Assembly (NCBI GenBank): GCA_036268875.1
Contig: DATATI010000036.1
Coordinates: forward strand, 62,001 to 126,000
Length of the DNA stretch: 64,000 nucleotides
Direction of reading: 5' to 3'
From: Polyangia bacterium
GTDB lineage: Bacteria > Myxococcota_A > Polyangia > Fen-1088
The notes under the pieces were generated by a model. It searched no databases. It had not been told where the DNA came from and saw only the letters and a program-made list of their open reading frames with translations. This document shows positions 28,267-36,509 of this stretch, piece by piece; the stretch's first letter is position 1; each line of letters starts with the position of its first letter. Both the position numbers and the translations under genes were made by a program.

Positions 28267-28621
28267 GTTTAAAGGGTCCTTCCGGTTGCGAGAAACGAGT
28301 CGAATTTTACCCCCGACGCCCCGGCCCGACCCACTCAAGGTTACGACGAGCCGCCGGCGATAGACAGCGACCAGTCGAAAGAACCTTTCAACCATCGAGA
28401 ATCAAAAAAGTCTCGCTCGTTGCCATTTTGAATCAAGGCGGATTTCGGTACGAGTGGTGTTGGATTCGTACGCCGCGACAGGTTCGTATTAACGGAAAGA
28501 TTTTACGCAACCGGACGCCTTTCGATCCGAACTCCCACGGACGATGGTGCCCGTCCACGTAAAATACTTCTGGCGCCGGATGCGCACCCAGGCCATCTCC
28601 GGTTCCGCGGGGTGGGCGAAT
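28267..28621. other. 355-bp intergenic region between divergent genes
   Basis: No convincing ORF or RNA gene. It is more AT-rich than its surroundings (notably 28376-28505) and must hold the promoters of the lipoprotein (-) and the PEGA/TPR protein (+). In-frame ATGs at 28544 and 28577 could extend the + gene, but the extension lacks a signal peptide start and looks non-coding. Confidence 0.4.
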
Positions 28622-29680
28622 ATGCGATGGTCCGGACGCGTGCGTTCCTTGATCGGATCGAATTTGGGCACTTGGATTGTCCGCCTGGCGACTGTCGGGG
28701 CGATGGCGTTAACCGCGCAGCCGGCGTTGGCCGATCAGGCAGACGATCTGATTCACAGCGGCTTGGAACTTCGCCGACAAGGGCGCGACCAGGAAGCCCT
28801 TCAGATCTTTCGCAAGGCTCAGGCACTGTCGCCGACGCCGCGGGCTCAGGCCCAGATTGGCCTCGCTGAGCAGGCCGTTGGCCAATGGGTCGATGCCTTT
28901 GACGATCTCGGCGCGGCCTTGCGAGTCAAGAGCGACCCGTGGATCACCAAGAACCGCGCGGTGCTGGAGTCGGCCGTGGTCAGCATCGAAACCCACGTCG
29001 GCGAACTGGAGATCTTGGGCGGACCCTCGGGCGCCGAAGTGACCGTCGAAGGCAAGCCACAGGGAACACTGCCATTACCCTCGCGGCTGCATGCGGTCGC
29101 GGGAACAGCGTCCGTCGAAGTGCGGGCGTCCGGCTTTCTGCCCGCCACCCGAACGGTGGTCATCGTCCCTGGCCAGTTGACCCGCGAGACCATCAACCTG
29201 CGGCCGGTATCCGCGCTACCGTTGCCTTCCGGCGGCGGCTCATTTGAATCGGCGCAAGAGTCCGCGCCATCCACCGGTAACGGTGAGGTCGGCCGTTCAG
29301 CAGAGACTGAGACATCGCCCTGGCCGCGACGAGCAGCCTGGATTGGTGTGGCTGGCGCCGGCGCGTTCGCGATTGGCGGCACCGCGGCTTTGCTGGTTCG
29401 ACAATCAAAAGCGCACTGGTTCGAGGACAAGGCGCATGCGTGCGATGAGAACGCTCCCAACAAGGGAGGCGCTGGCTGTCAAAGCGACTACGACGACGGT
29501 CAGACTGCGACCAAAATGGCGGTCATAGGCTATGTGGCTGCAGGCGCCTTCGCGGCGGGCGCCGCCGTGTTGTTTCTGACGGCGCATTCTGCGGCGGACG
29601 CGCCGAAGAGCACCGCCGTGGGGCTTGCCTGCCTGCCTTCTGTTGGAGGGCTGGGCGTCGCCTGCGCCGCGTGGTTCTGA
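28622..29680 (+). CDS. TPR plus PEGA-domain membrane protein
   Basis: About 352 residues from ATG 28622. A signal peptide (LATVGAMALTAQPALA, cut before DQAD) is followed by a TPR pair (SGLELRRQGRDQEALQIFRKAQ, QAQIGLAEQAVGQWVDAFDDL), then a PEGA domain (GPSGAEVTVEGKPQGTLPLPSRLHAVAG), the beta-sandwich found in many surface proteins, then a Ser/Pro linker and two membrane segments near the C-terminus (AAWIGVAGAGAFAIGGTAALL and MAVIGYVAAGAFAAGAAVLFL). This TPR-PEGA-TM layout is common in myxobacteria; the function is unknown. It lies 29 nt before the Cys-rich lipoprotein and is probably co-transcribed with it. Confidence 0.84.
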   Translation: MRWSGRVRSLIGSNLGTWIVRLATVGAMALTAQPALADQADDLIHSGLELRRQGRDQEALQIFRKAQALSPTPRAQAQIGLAEQAVGQWVDAFDDLGAALRVKSDPWITKNRAVLESAVVSIETHVGELEILGGPSGAEVTVEGKPQGTLPLPSRLHAVAGTASVEVRASGFLPATRTVVIVPGQLTRETINLRPVSALPLPSGGGSFESAQESAPSTGNGEVGRSAETETSPWPRRAAWIGVAGAGAFAIGGTAALLVRQSKAHWFEDKAHACDENAPNKGGAGCQSDYDDGQTATKMAVIGYVAAGAFAAGAAVLFLTAHSAADAPKSTAVGLACLPSVGGLGVACAAWF

Positions 29681-29709
29681 TCGCACGTTGGTTTTCGGGG
29701 AGGACGACG

Positions 29710-30687
29710 ATGTTTAGCAACAGAAGTTGGGTTCGGTCGGCGGTCATTCTGACTGGCACCGCTTGTCTTGTCGGATGCGCGCCGTTTCATGGCACGGGCC
29801 AGGATGCCGGAACCGACACTCGTAAGGATGCTCCCGCAGACTTTCCTGGTCCGTTTGACGGCGGTTCTGAACTTCACGCCGAAACCGGCGGCAACCCACC
29901 GGGTGACGGGCCAGGCAATCTGGAAGTAGGGCCAACAGCAGACGGCGGCCCCACTTCGGACGGCGGGCCCACAAGCCAACAGTGTTCCGGCATAGCCGCG
30001 CAAGCGTGCGGCAACTGTGGGACGCAAACCCGTACTTGCGACACCAGCACAGGAACGTGGTCGGATTGGTCCTCGTGCACCGGGGGCGGCGAGTGCGCTC
30101 CTGGCGCCTCTCAGAATTGTGGCAGCGGCGGAAAACAATCCTGCGGGGGCGATTGCAAGTGGAGCGCTTGCGGCAATCAAACGTGTACAGGCTCAGCCTC
30201 GCAGGGTTGTGGCAAATGCGGCACGCAGACGCGCACCTGCGACAATGCGAACGGAACCTGGTCAGCCTGGTCAGCTTGCGGCAGTGAAGGCGATTGCACG
30301 CCTAGCTCGACACAGGCCTGCGGCAGCGGCGGACAACAATCGTGCGGCGGCGATTGCAAGTGGTCATCCACGTGCAGCGGGCAGACGTGTCCAGGTCCGG
30401 CATCGCAGGCCTGTGGCAACTGCGGCACTCAGAGCCACACGTGCAACAGCAACAGCGGCATGTGGTCCGCTTGGTCGGCGTGCGCGGGCCAAGGCGCTTG
30501 CACCCCCGGCAACTCCCAAGGTTGCGGCAGCGGCGGCACCCAAACATGTGGCGCCAGCTGCACCTGGGGCAACTGCGGCAGCCAGACTTGTAGCGGATTG
30601 CCCAGCATGGCGTGCGGGAAGTGCGGAACCGAAACCCACACGTGCGATAGCAGCACCGGCAGTGGTCGGCTTGGTCCGCCTGCATGA
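29710..30687 (+). CDS. Cys-rich repeat lipoprotein, N-terminal part (frameshifted)
   Basis: 325 residues as read. Lipobox LVGC (Cys about residue 23), an Asp/Gly-rich linker, then about four tandem repeats of 67-68 residues (starts near 30007, 30208, 30412, 30613), each with CGxCGTQTxTCD, a TW-SxWSxC thrombospondin-type-1-like segment, and CGSGGxQxCGxxCxW. In the fourth repeat the expected WSAWSAC reappears in the +1-shifted frame at 30663-30683, so the reading stops early at 30687 after the aberrant GSGRLGPPA. The missing part continues in the ORF starting 30684. A one-base deletion near 30660-30663 explains everything seen. Confidence 0.82.
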   Translation: MFSNRSWVRSAVILTGTACLVGCAPFHGTGQDAGTDTRKDAPADFPGPFDGGSELHAETGGNPPGDGPGNLEVGPTADGGPTSDGGPTSQQCSGIAAQACGNCGTQTRTCDTSTGTWSDWSSCTGGGECAPGASQNCGSGGKQSCGGDCKWSACGNQTCTGSASQGCGKCGTQTRTCDNANGTWSAWSACGSEGDCTPSSTQACGSGGQQSCGGDCKWSSTCSGQTCPGPASQACGNCGTQSHTCNSNSGMWSAWSACAGQGACTPGNSQGCGSGGTQTCGASCTWGNCGSQTCSGLPSMACGKCGTETHTCDSSTGSGRLGPPA

Positions 30688-31526
30688 ATGAAGGGCCGTG
30701 CGTTCCGAACACAACCCAGAACTGCGGCACCGCCGGCGGTTCGCAGAGTTGCGGGTCAGATTGCAACTGGGGAACATGTTCTTGCGTCGGCCCGACGTCG
30801 CAGACGTGCAATTGCACGGGCACGCAGACACGCTCGTGCAACAACGGAAACTGGTCAGGGTGGTCTGCGTGCTCTGGTGGAACCAACACAGGTTCCGATC
30901 CCCAGAATTGCGGCTCGTGCGGTCATTCGTGTACGAGCGGAATTTGTAATGGTGGAACGTGTGGCTGTGGCACCTGCTCGGCCTGCCAGAAATGCGACAC
31001 CACCAGCGGCAGTTGCGTCGCTGCGACCGGCGTTCCCTGCACGGTCGCGAACGGAGGTGGCGCGTGCGACGCCCAGGGCAACTGTACGGCACGTAGCTGC
31101 AATCCGTCGTACGTTCTCTGTTCGGGTACTTGTATTTTGGAAGGCGACCACGTGTGCGGACCTTCCTGCAGCGACTGTTACCTGCCGCCGAACACGACGA
31201 CGCCTCACATCGACATCGCTGCATGTCTGAATCACGCGTGCAAAATTCTCCAGTGCAACAGCGAAGGACCGTTCTGCTCGGGTTGCGGCAAGGTTGCCGA
31301 TTGGGGCGATTGTAACAATGACTGGAAAGATGGCTGCGAGATCGATGTCACGACGGATGCCAACAACTGTAGTGCCTGCGGCGGCTCCTGTTCCTTGTGT
31401 CAGCCCGGTGATTCCACCAACCCGAATCCAGCGAGATTCCAATGTGAACACTGCGAGCCACCTTGTACCGCCTGCAGGAAACATCCTCATTCGGGCGGTC
31501 CCGGCATTTGGTGTGATCCCAGCTAG
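30684..31526 (+). CDS. Cys-rich repeat lipoprotein, C-terminal part (after frameshift)
   Basis: 280 residues with no signal peptide of its own. It resumes the repeat of the preceding ORF exactly in register (the codons before its ATG read WSAWSAC), adds a divergent fifth repeat (NCTGTQTRSCNNGNWSGWSAC) and a Cys-rich C-terminal domain (CGCGTCSACQKCD, CGSCGHSC, DWGDCNNDWKDGCEIDV, CSACGGSCSLC). GDCNNxxxDGCE is a recurrent myxobacterial surface motif. Its ATG overlaps the upstream stop (ATGA), so independent translation is possible, but it is most simply the second half of one gene. Confidence 0.78.
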   Translation: MNEGPCVPNTTQNCGTAGGSQSCGSDCNWGTCSCVGPTSQTCNCTGTQTRSCNNGNWSGWSACSGGTNTGSDPQNCGSCGHSCTSGICNGGTCGCGTCSACQKCDTTSGSCVAATGVPCTVANGGGACDAQGNCTARSCNPSYVLCSGTCILEGDHVCGPSCSDCYLPPNTTTPHIDIAACLNHACKILQCNSEGPFCSGCGKVADWGDCNNDWKDGCEIDVTTDANNCSACGGSCSLCQPGDSTNPNPARFQCEHCEPPCTACRKHPHSGGPGIWCDPS

Positions 31527-31617
31527 CGTACAGGCGCGTTTCGCCCAGAACCGAAAACCACGGCCAAAACGGAAGACTGGGCGATCACCACCATCGTCGA
31601 CGTGGTAGCAATTCCGC

Positions 31618-32358
31618 ATGAAACGATTTGCGGGCGTGGCTATCGCCGGCCTTTTGGGTTTGGAGGCGTGCTGTGGATCGGTCGCCAAGACGACGCGAAC
31701 GCCATCGACGACGGATGCGCTTCTTTGGTCGCCGCATTTGAACCCGGCGTCGGCTGCGGAGGCTCGGGCGCTGCAGGTGCCGTTCACCTCACCGTTTGAC
31801 GTCGTCCTACTTCAGGCCGGTGGTTCACCAAAGCAAGCGACGATCAGTGACTGCAATACCTATTTCGAACTGCGACCCAAGGGCTATGAGCCACTGAGCC
31901 AACCCGATCTCGCCGCGATGAAGATCGAAGGCGCCAACTGTTTCGCCGTCCGGGCGGTTCAAAACGGTCGACCTTCGAACGCGCGGCCCATTCGGCCTTT
32001 TCTGGTTGGCCAGAGGACATTGGCGCGGTTGCCGCCAGCGCTTGGTCCGCAGCCAAATCCGACGGACGCCGCACGCCGCAAACGGGCGACTGCGTCCGGC
32101 ATGTCATGGGCGACAACCGATCCGGCCGCCATTTTGACCGTCACCGACGAGTGGACCGCGCGCGTGAAGGGACCGGATTGGATCACCGACCTTAGTGTCC
32201 TCGTTCAGGGTGATCTGAACGGTGACGGTGTCGACGACGTCTTAGTAGAGACCATCTCGGCCGGCATGGAAGGGAGTTGGAGCGAGGTGCGTCTGCGGTT
32301 GCTCACGAGCGTCCCCAACCAGGACGTCCTCGAGATCCTCGAGGAGTTTGCGCTCTGA
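31618..32358 (+). CDS. Putative lipoprotein of unknown function
   Basis: A 246-residue protein with a signal peptide and possible lipobox LEAC (Cys about residue 18). The body is an unassigned mixed domain; near the end GDLNGDGVDDVLVETISAG resembles a Ca-binding integrin-like (FG-GAP/dockerin-type) loop. The stop is 2 nt from the stop of the convergent T4-type lysozyme gene. An immunity-type role against that lysozyme can be imagined for an envelope protein here, but nothing in the sequence proves it. Confidence 0.72.
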   Translation: MKRFAGVAIAGLLGLEACCGSVAKTTRTPSTTDALLWSPHLNPASAAEARALQVPFTSPFDVVLLQAGGSPKQATISDCNTYFELRPKGYEPLSQPDLAAMKIEGANCFAVRAVQNGRPSNARPIRPFLVGQRTLARLPPALGPQPNPTDAARRKRATASGMSWATTDPAAILTVTDEWTARVKGPDWITDLSVLVQGDLNGDGVDDVLVETISAGMEGSWSEVRLRLLTSVPNQDVLEILEEFAL

Positions 32359-32360
32359 GC

Positions 32361-32927
32361 TCACGGACTGCCCCCCGACGCTTTTAGGAAGAGCGCCTTC
32401 GTCGCCGCGTTCCGTACGGCACTGGCGTCCGGCCTGTTGCTCTGGTCAGCGGCGGTCTTCCAGTCTTGTTTTTCGATCGCCTCATTCAGCTTGGGCCATT
32501 TATTCTTGAGGGCACTGGTGCCAAGGTTGAAAGCCATGTCGAGCATCGCCAGTTGGGCGGGATCTGGATAGGAGTCGTAGCGCGGATATACCTTGCCAAG
32601 CTGCACCTGAAATTCTTGGACCCGTTTCTGAAAGAGGCGGTTCACCTCAACGTCGGGTAGGTCCAGGTTGGTGAACGGCCGGTACCAGCGCGCAGCCTTC
32701 CCTTTGGGCTGTTTCGACACCGTCGCGAAATCGACGGAGATCTCCGCCGCTGTCGCTGCGTTTTTGGTCGTCCTGTTCACGAACGCCAACCGCTGCGCCG
32801 CGGTCACATCCGGAAGCATATTGCCGATGCCCACGGTCACGTAGCCGATGGTGTCGACATACATGTGTGAAATATTGCCTTCAAAGGGCCCTGTTAGCAG
32901 TTTGATTTCATCGAACGCGGGAGCCAT
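32361..32927 (-). CDS. T4-type lysozyme (muramidase) without signal peptide
   Basis: 188 residues from ATG 32927. The catalytic triad of T4 lysozyme is recognisable with identical spacing: E16, then D25 nine residues on, then T31, inside FEGNISHMYVDTIGYVTVGIGN, the counterpart of T4 E11/D20/T26. The later LAMLDMAFNLGTSAL matches the phage-lysozyme C-lobe. It should cut MurNAc-GlcNAc bonds. No signal peptide, holin or other phage gene is near, so delivery would need another route (type VI secretion, lysis or a tailocin). A longer in-frame N-terminus from 33107 overlaps the divergent gene and is rejected. Confidence 0.83.
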   Translation of the reverse strand: MAPAFDEIKLLTGPFEGNISHMYVDTIGYVTVGIGNMLPDVTAAQRLAFVNRTTKNAATAAEISVDFATVSKQPKGKAARWYRPFTNLDLPDVEVNRLFQKRVQEFQVQLGKVYPRYDSYPDPAQLAMLDMAFNLGTSALKNKWPKLNEAIEKQDWKTAADQSNRPDASAVRNAATKALFLKASGGSP

Positions 32928-33074
32928 GAAGCCGACTATAGCTGTGTCGCGCGTATCGAAAACAACACTCTGCGAGAAGCCGCGTCGATAGGGAAGAAGC
33001 GTCGGTGGCCTTGCGCGGCCGGTATTGCCCTTTCTCAATTTTGCTCTGGCATCTGCCGAACCCTGACGACGCGA

Positions 33075-33845
33075 GTGCAACCCTTGACCGCTCGGAATCA
33101 CAAACACGCGCGCCCCATTTTCGTCGTCGCTCTGGCGTTGGCCGGGCTGGCGCTCGTCGGCTGCAAGAAAAGCGGCGGTTCCCCCGCCGACGCTGGCGGC
33201 GACGTCGCCGGCGACAGCAAGGACGCTGGTCTTCCCGCCTGCGCCGACCCCCCGGCGGCGTCGGACGTGGCGGCGTCGGACGACTTTGGGCCCGATTCGA
33301 AGGCGGTGATGCCGTCAGCGCTGGGGCGCTTCAATGTGTACGAGGTGACGACGTCGCGGCTGCTGGAACGGGTGGATGTCTACGTGCGGTCTGATTTGAT
33401 GGGCAGCCGGGTCACCATCTCGGTCTTCGAGGCGCTGTCGATGGCCAAACCGTTCAACAAGGTGACGGATTTGCAGGTCGATGTTCCGCAATGCCAGGGC
33501 TGGGCTTCCAGCGGCGCGCTGACGATTCCGTTGCACGCCGGGCGCTTCTACGCGGTCGGGTTCGATCCCAATCAGCTCATCACCACGTACGTGAACGCCG
33601 ACATGAGCAGCCTGCCCATCGACGGCACCTTCGGACGGCTGATCGGATCCAAGACGGTCACCAGCGTGTCGGTGACGACGCAGACCTGGGACAAGGTCGA
33701 GGACAAGGACTTCATGCGCCAGCGCCTGCTGACGTCGCCGCGCGAAGAAGACGACGGTGGTGACGACGCCGCTGACGACACCGCCGCCGACGATGCCGGC
33801 AGCGACGGCGGATCGCCGGACGCGGTCGACGCAATCGGCTCTTGA
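33075..33845 (+). CDS. Acidic-tailed lipoprotein of unknown function
   Basis: A 256-residue lipoprotein. Start GTG 33075 (TTG 33084 also possible); signal core IFVVALALAGLALVGC provides the lipobox LVGC. An Asp/Gly/Ala linker is followed by a beta-rich domain of about 150 residues (GRFNVYEVTTSRLLERVDVYVRS, ALTIPLHAGRFYAVGFDP) and a very acidic Asp-rich tail (about residues 225-256). The beta domain resembles the discoidin/peptidase-associated folds of surface proteins but I cannot assign it. The next gene starts 31 nt downstream. Confidence 0.75.
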   Translation: MQPLTARNHKHARPIFVVALALAGLALVGCKKSGGSPADAGGDVAGDSKDAGLPACADPPAASDVAASDDFGPDSKAVMPSALGRFNVYEVTTSRLLERVDVYVRSDLMGSRVTISVFEALSMAKPFNKVTDLQVDVPQCQGWASSGALTIPLHAGRFYAVGFDPNQLITTYVNADMSSLPIDGTFGRLIGSKTVTSVSVTTQTWDKVEDKDFMRQRLLTSPREEDDGGDDAADDTAADDAGSDGGSPDAVDAIGS

Positions 33846-33876
33846 TTCCCGCCCGCGCCGCGGTCAGCATCTGGCC

Positions 33877-34236
33877 ATGCCCGATGCGAAGACCTATCAA
33901 GGCGGATGCCACTGCGGAAAAGTCCGCTATCAGGTCACTGCCGATCTGGCCCAGGTGATCAGCTGCAATTGCTCGATCTGTTCGAAGAAGGCGTCCCTTC
34001 TGACCTTCGTCGGAACGGACGCCTTCCAGTTGCTGCAAGGCGAGGACAACCTGACCGACTATCAGTTCAACACCAAGAACATCCACCACGTCTTTTGCCG
34101 CACGTGCGGCATCCAGTCGTTCGCCCGCGGCACCGACCGCCAGGGCCAGGCGATGTTCTCGGTGAACGTGCGCTGCCTGGACGACGTCGATCCGACGACG
34201 CTGGCTGTGACCGCGGTTGACGGGCGCAGCCGCTAA
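33877..34236 (+). CDS. GFA/CENP-V-family zinc-binding protein
   Basis: A 119-residue protein of the glutathione-dependent formaldehyde-activating (GFA) family: Zn-ligand motifs GGCHCGKV, SCNCSIC and CRTCGI in the usual order and spacing, plus FSVNVRCLDDVD near the end. Family members were described as assisting glutathione-formaldehyde conjugation, though many have unknown roles. The ATG at 33877 was chosen because upstream in-frame sequence lies in the preceding gene's tail. It is convergent with the ArsC/Spx-like gene. Confidence 0.88.
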   Translation: MPDAKTYQGGCHCGKVRYQVTADLAQVISCNCSICSKKASLLTFVGTDAFQLLQGEDNLTDYQFNTKNIHHVFCRTCGIQSFARGTDRQGQAMFSVNVRCLDDVDPTTLAVTAVDGRSR

Positions 34237-34269
34237 AGGCGGAACGCCGCCCGTCGCCGGTCGCGCCGC

Positions 34270-34635
34270 CTAGGTCTTGCGGCGGGCGGCGGCGGTGTAC
34301 GCCTTCTCGTCGAAGCCGACCACCACCGTGCGGCCGTTGTCCAGGATCGGTCGCTTGATCAGCTTGCCGTCCTTGGCCAGCGCGGCCAGCGCCTCCGCCT
34401 GCGACATGCTCTTCAGTTTTTCTTTGAAATTGCCCAGGCGGTAACTTTCGCCCGATGTGTTGAATAGCCGGGTGATGGGCAGGCCGGAACGTTGGTGCAA
34501 ATCGCGCAACGTGGCCACCGAGGGAGGCGACGCCACCAGATCGGTTTTCTGATAATCCACTTCGTGCTCGTCTAGCCACTTCAACGCGGTTCGACACGTG
34601 CTGCACTTCGGATACTGGTAGACCATCGCTGCCAT
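34270..34635 (-). CDS. ArsC/Spx-family thioredoxin-fold protein
   Basis: A 121-residue protein with the N-terminal redox motif YPKCSTCR (C11, C14), the KTDLVASPPS segment, LPITRLFNTSG, and KRPILDNGRTVVVGF, a clear match to the ArsC/Spx/MgsR group (arsenate reductase-like, YffB/Spx). The CxxC form and short length favour an Spx/YffB-like protein over a true arsenate reductase; no ars genes are near. The ATG at 34635 is the natural start. Confidence 0.88.
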   Translation of the reverse strand: MAAMVYQYPKCSTCRTALKWLDEHEVDYQKTDLVASPPSVATLRDLHQRSGLPITRLFNTSGESYRLGNFKEKLKSMSQAEALAALAKDGKLIKRPILDNGRTVVVGFDEKAYTAAARRKT

Positions 34636-34670
34636 GGGCGCGCATATTGCCACGCCCTGGGTCGCGCGGG

Positions 34671-36305
34671 TCAGTGAACCAGCAGCCAATCGAACGTCGC
34701 GCTGCCGGGGGCGGGAGTGGCGAAGGTGATGGTGAAGCCTTCGGCGGTCTTTTCGGCGATGGCGGACGTGGTGGCCCACGACGGCGTGACGGTGACGCCG
34801 TAGGCGCCGTCGGGCTCGGGCGTGGGGAAGGTGACATGCAGGGTTGTCGCGCCCAGCTCGACGGCCACGTTGATGCCGCGGAGGTTGGCGCTGGCGGCGC
34901 CGATGAGGCCGGTCAGCCCGGTCAATTTTGCGCCGCCGAGATCCAGCGAGGCCACCCCGCTGAGCTTGTACTGCCTGGTCGCCGGATCAAAAGCCAGCGG
35001 CGCCACCGGCCGTGGTCGCCGGATCACCCGACGGGCAGGCGTGGGGCTGCGCCCGATGGTCGGCACGGCGGTGGCCGTCGCCGTCGCTGACGAAGCGGGC
35101 GGCGTCTTTGCTTCGGTCGTGGCCGGATGCAGATCGACAATGGTCGGCGCGATTGGCGCCGTCGCTGGCGTGGCCGCGGCGGGGCGGCTGGCAGCGCTGG
35201 TTTCGCGTGCGCTGGTGGTCGCCGCCGGCATCGACAGGCCGGACCGAACCAGGAACGCGCCCAGGGCCAACCCCAAGGCGCCGACCAGGCACAGAAGGGC
35301 GACTGGCCGCGCCCTGGAAGCCGTCGTCGCGCCCTCTGCCGCGCGCCGGTCGCCGGCCTGGCGGCGGCGATCGGCGATCGCGCCGGTGTCTTCCCATTCA
35401 GCATTTCGGCTGCGCGCCTGTGGCGCGCCGGTGTCGTTGGCGGCCACTGCCTCCGTCGGCGGATCGCCCGACAGCAAGGCGCCGGCGTCGATCGCCGGCG
35501 CTTCGAACTCCTCGGTGCGGGTGCGCGGGCGCTGGTTCAGCTCGCCCGAGACCATCACTGACGGGCGATCATCGTCGATCAGCTGTGGCCGCGGTGTCTT
35601 CGGGATCTGCAAAGGGACGGGCGTCGGGGTGGGCGTGTTGGTGTTGACGGGAGACGACACGCAGCTGGCGATGGCTTGCTCCAGCGGGGTGGAGCCGGTG
35701 GGAACATCGCCCTCGATCTCCGAACGCGTGACGTCCAGATCAATCGACAGCCGCGGGACGCCGTCGATGGGCGATGCCTTCAACGCCACCGCCGACAGGG
35801 TGCCGGTCATGTCGGCGCTGGCCGGCAGCTCGGCGTGGTTGCCGTCCATCGACACCTGCACGTTCGAGCCCACGCGCAAAAACGGCAGCTTGGTACGCAG
35901 GCGCAGCTTGTCGTCGAAGAAAACACCGCGACATTGGATGGGCGAGGCGATTCCTTCAAAGCGAACCGCCAGCGGGATCGACGGCTCGCGGCTGCGATCG
36001 ATGAGATCGTTCAGCAAGGTCTGCTGATAAGACGAAAGGTCAACGAACTGGATGGCCATGCCGGTGGCTTCCGGCAGGCGCTGGACGCGCGTGACCCGAC
36101 CTTTGACCTGGCACATGCCGGTCGGCAATGGCATGTCGCACAGGACGTCGCTGCCCAGCGCGCACGAGCCGGCGGCGTGAACGAACATGCCCGCCACGCT
36201 GAGGTTCAGCGCCTGGCCGGCGATGCGCATCTGCCCGCCCGGCTCGGCCAGGGAGACCCGCGCTCGGTAGCTCACCCGCCGCTGTACCCGCGATAGTCTC
36301 GCCAT
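34671..36305 (-). CDS. PilZ-domain membrane protein
   Basis: 544 residues from ATG 36305 (a TTG four codons upstream is possible). An N-terminal PilZ domain (about residues 1-105; RRVSYRARVSLAEPGG, NLSVAGMFVHAAG, GMAIQFVDLS) is expected to bind c-di-GMP, although the arginine motif is RRVSYR rather than RxxxR in textbook form. A second PilZ-like beta domain follows (110-200), then a Thr/Pro-rich linker, one membrane segment about 340-360 (VALLCLVGALGLALGAFLV), and an extracytoplasmic C-terminal beta domain of about 100 residues. An AT-rich promoter region lies upstream at 36340-36420. Confidence 0.78.
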   Translation of the reverse strand: MARLSRVQRRVSYRARVSLAEPGGQMRIAGQALNLSVAGMFVHAAGSCALGSDVLCDMPLPTGMCQVKGRVTRVQRLPEATGMAIQFVDLSSYQQTLLNDLIDRSREPSIPLAVRFEGIASPIQCRGVFFDDKLRLRTKLPFLRVGSNVQVSMDGNHAELPASADMTGTLSAVALKASPIDGVPRLSIDLDVTRSEIEGDVPTGSTPLEQAIASCVSSPVNTNTPTPTPVPLQIPKTPRPQLIDDDRPSVMVSGELNQRPRTRTEEFEAPAIDAGALLSGDPPTEAVAANDTGAPQARSRNAEWEDTGAIADRRRQAGDRRAAEGATTASRARPVALLCLVGALGLALGAFLVRSGLSMPAATTSARETSAASRPAAATPATAPIAPTIVDLHPATTEAKTPPASSATATATAVPTIGRSPTPARRVIRRPRPVAPLAFDPATRQYKLSGVASLDLGGAKLTGLTGLIGAASANLRGINVAVELGATTLHVTFPTPEPDGAYGVTVTPSWATTSAIAEKTAEGFTITFATPAPGSATFDWLLVH

Positions 36306-36509
36306 AACGTGGTGCAACTTTTTCGCACAAAATTGACGTTTTAGGGAGTGCTATTTCCAGGCGGTTTTTTCGGCCTCCATTCTTTTTCTATCTAACTAAA
36401 ATTAATTAATAAAATACATGGCAGTGCTGGACCCAGATCGGCCGCGAATTACGACGCGCCACGAGAGGGTCAGCCGCGCTGCACAAAGCGCGTGATGAAA
36501 AATTGGACG
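36306..36509. promoter_or_regulatory. AT-rich promoter region of the PilZ gene
   Basis: About 200 bp without a gene. Positions 36378-36420 are strongly AT-rich (aattaattaataaaata) against a GC-rich background, 75-115 bp upstream of the PilZ start on its strand, which would suit an UP element or promoter. No exact -35/-10 pair can be assigned. Confidence 0.35.

Noticed and set aside
29998-30690. CRISPR-like tandem repeats
   Set aside because: The 201-204-nt periodicity encodes an imperfect 67-residue Cys-rich protein repeat; there are no identical short repeats with unique spacers.
32361-32927. Prophage remnant
   Set aside because: Only one phage-like protein (lysozyme) is present; no integrase, portal, tail, capsid or att-like repeats nearby.
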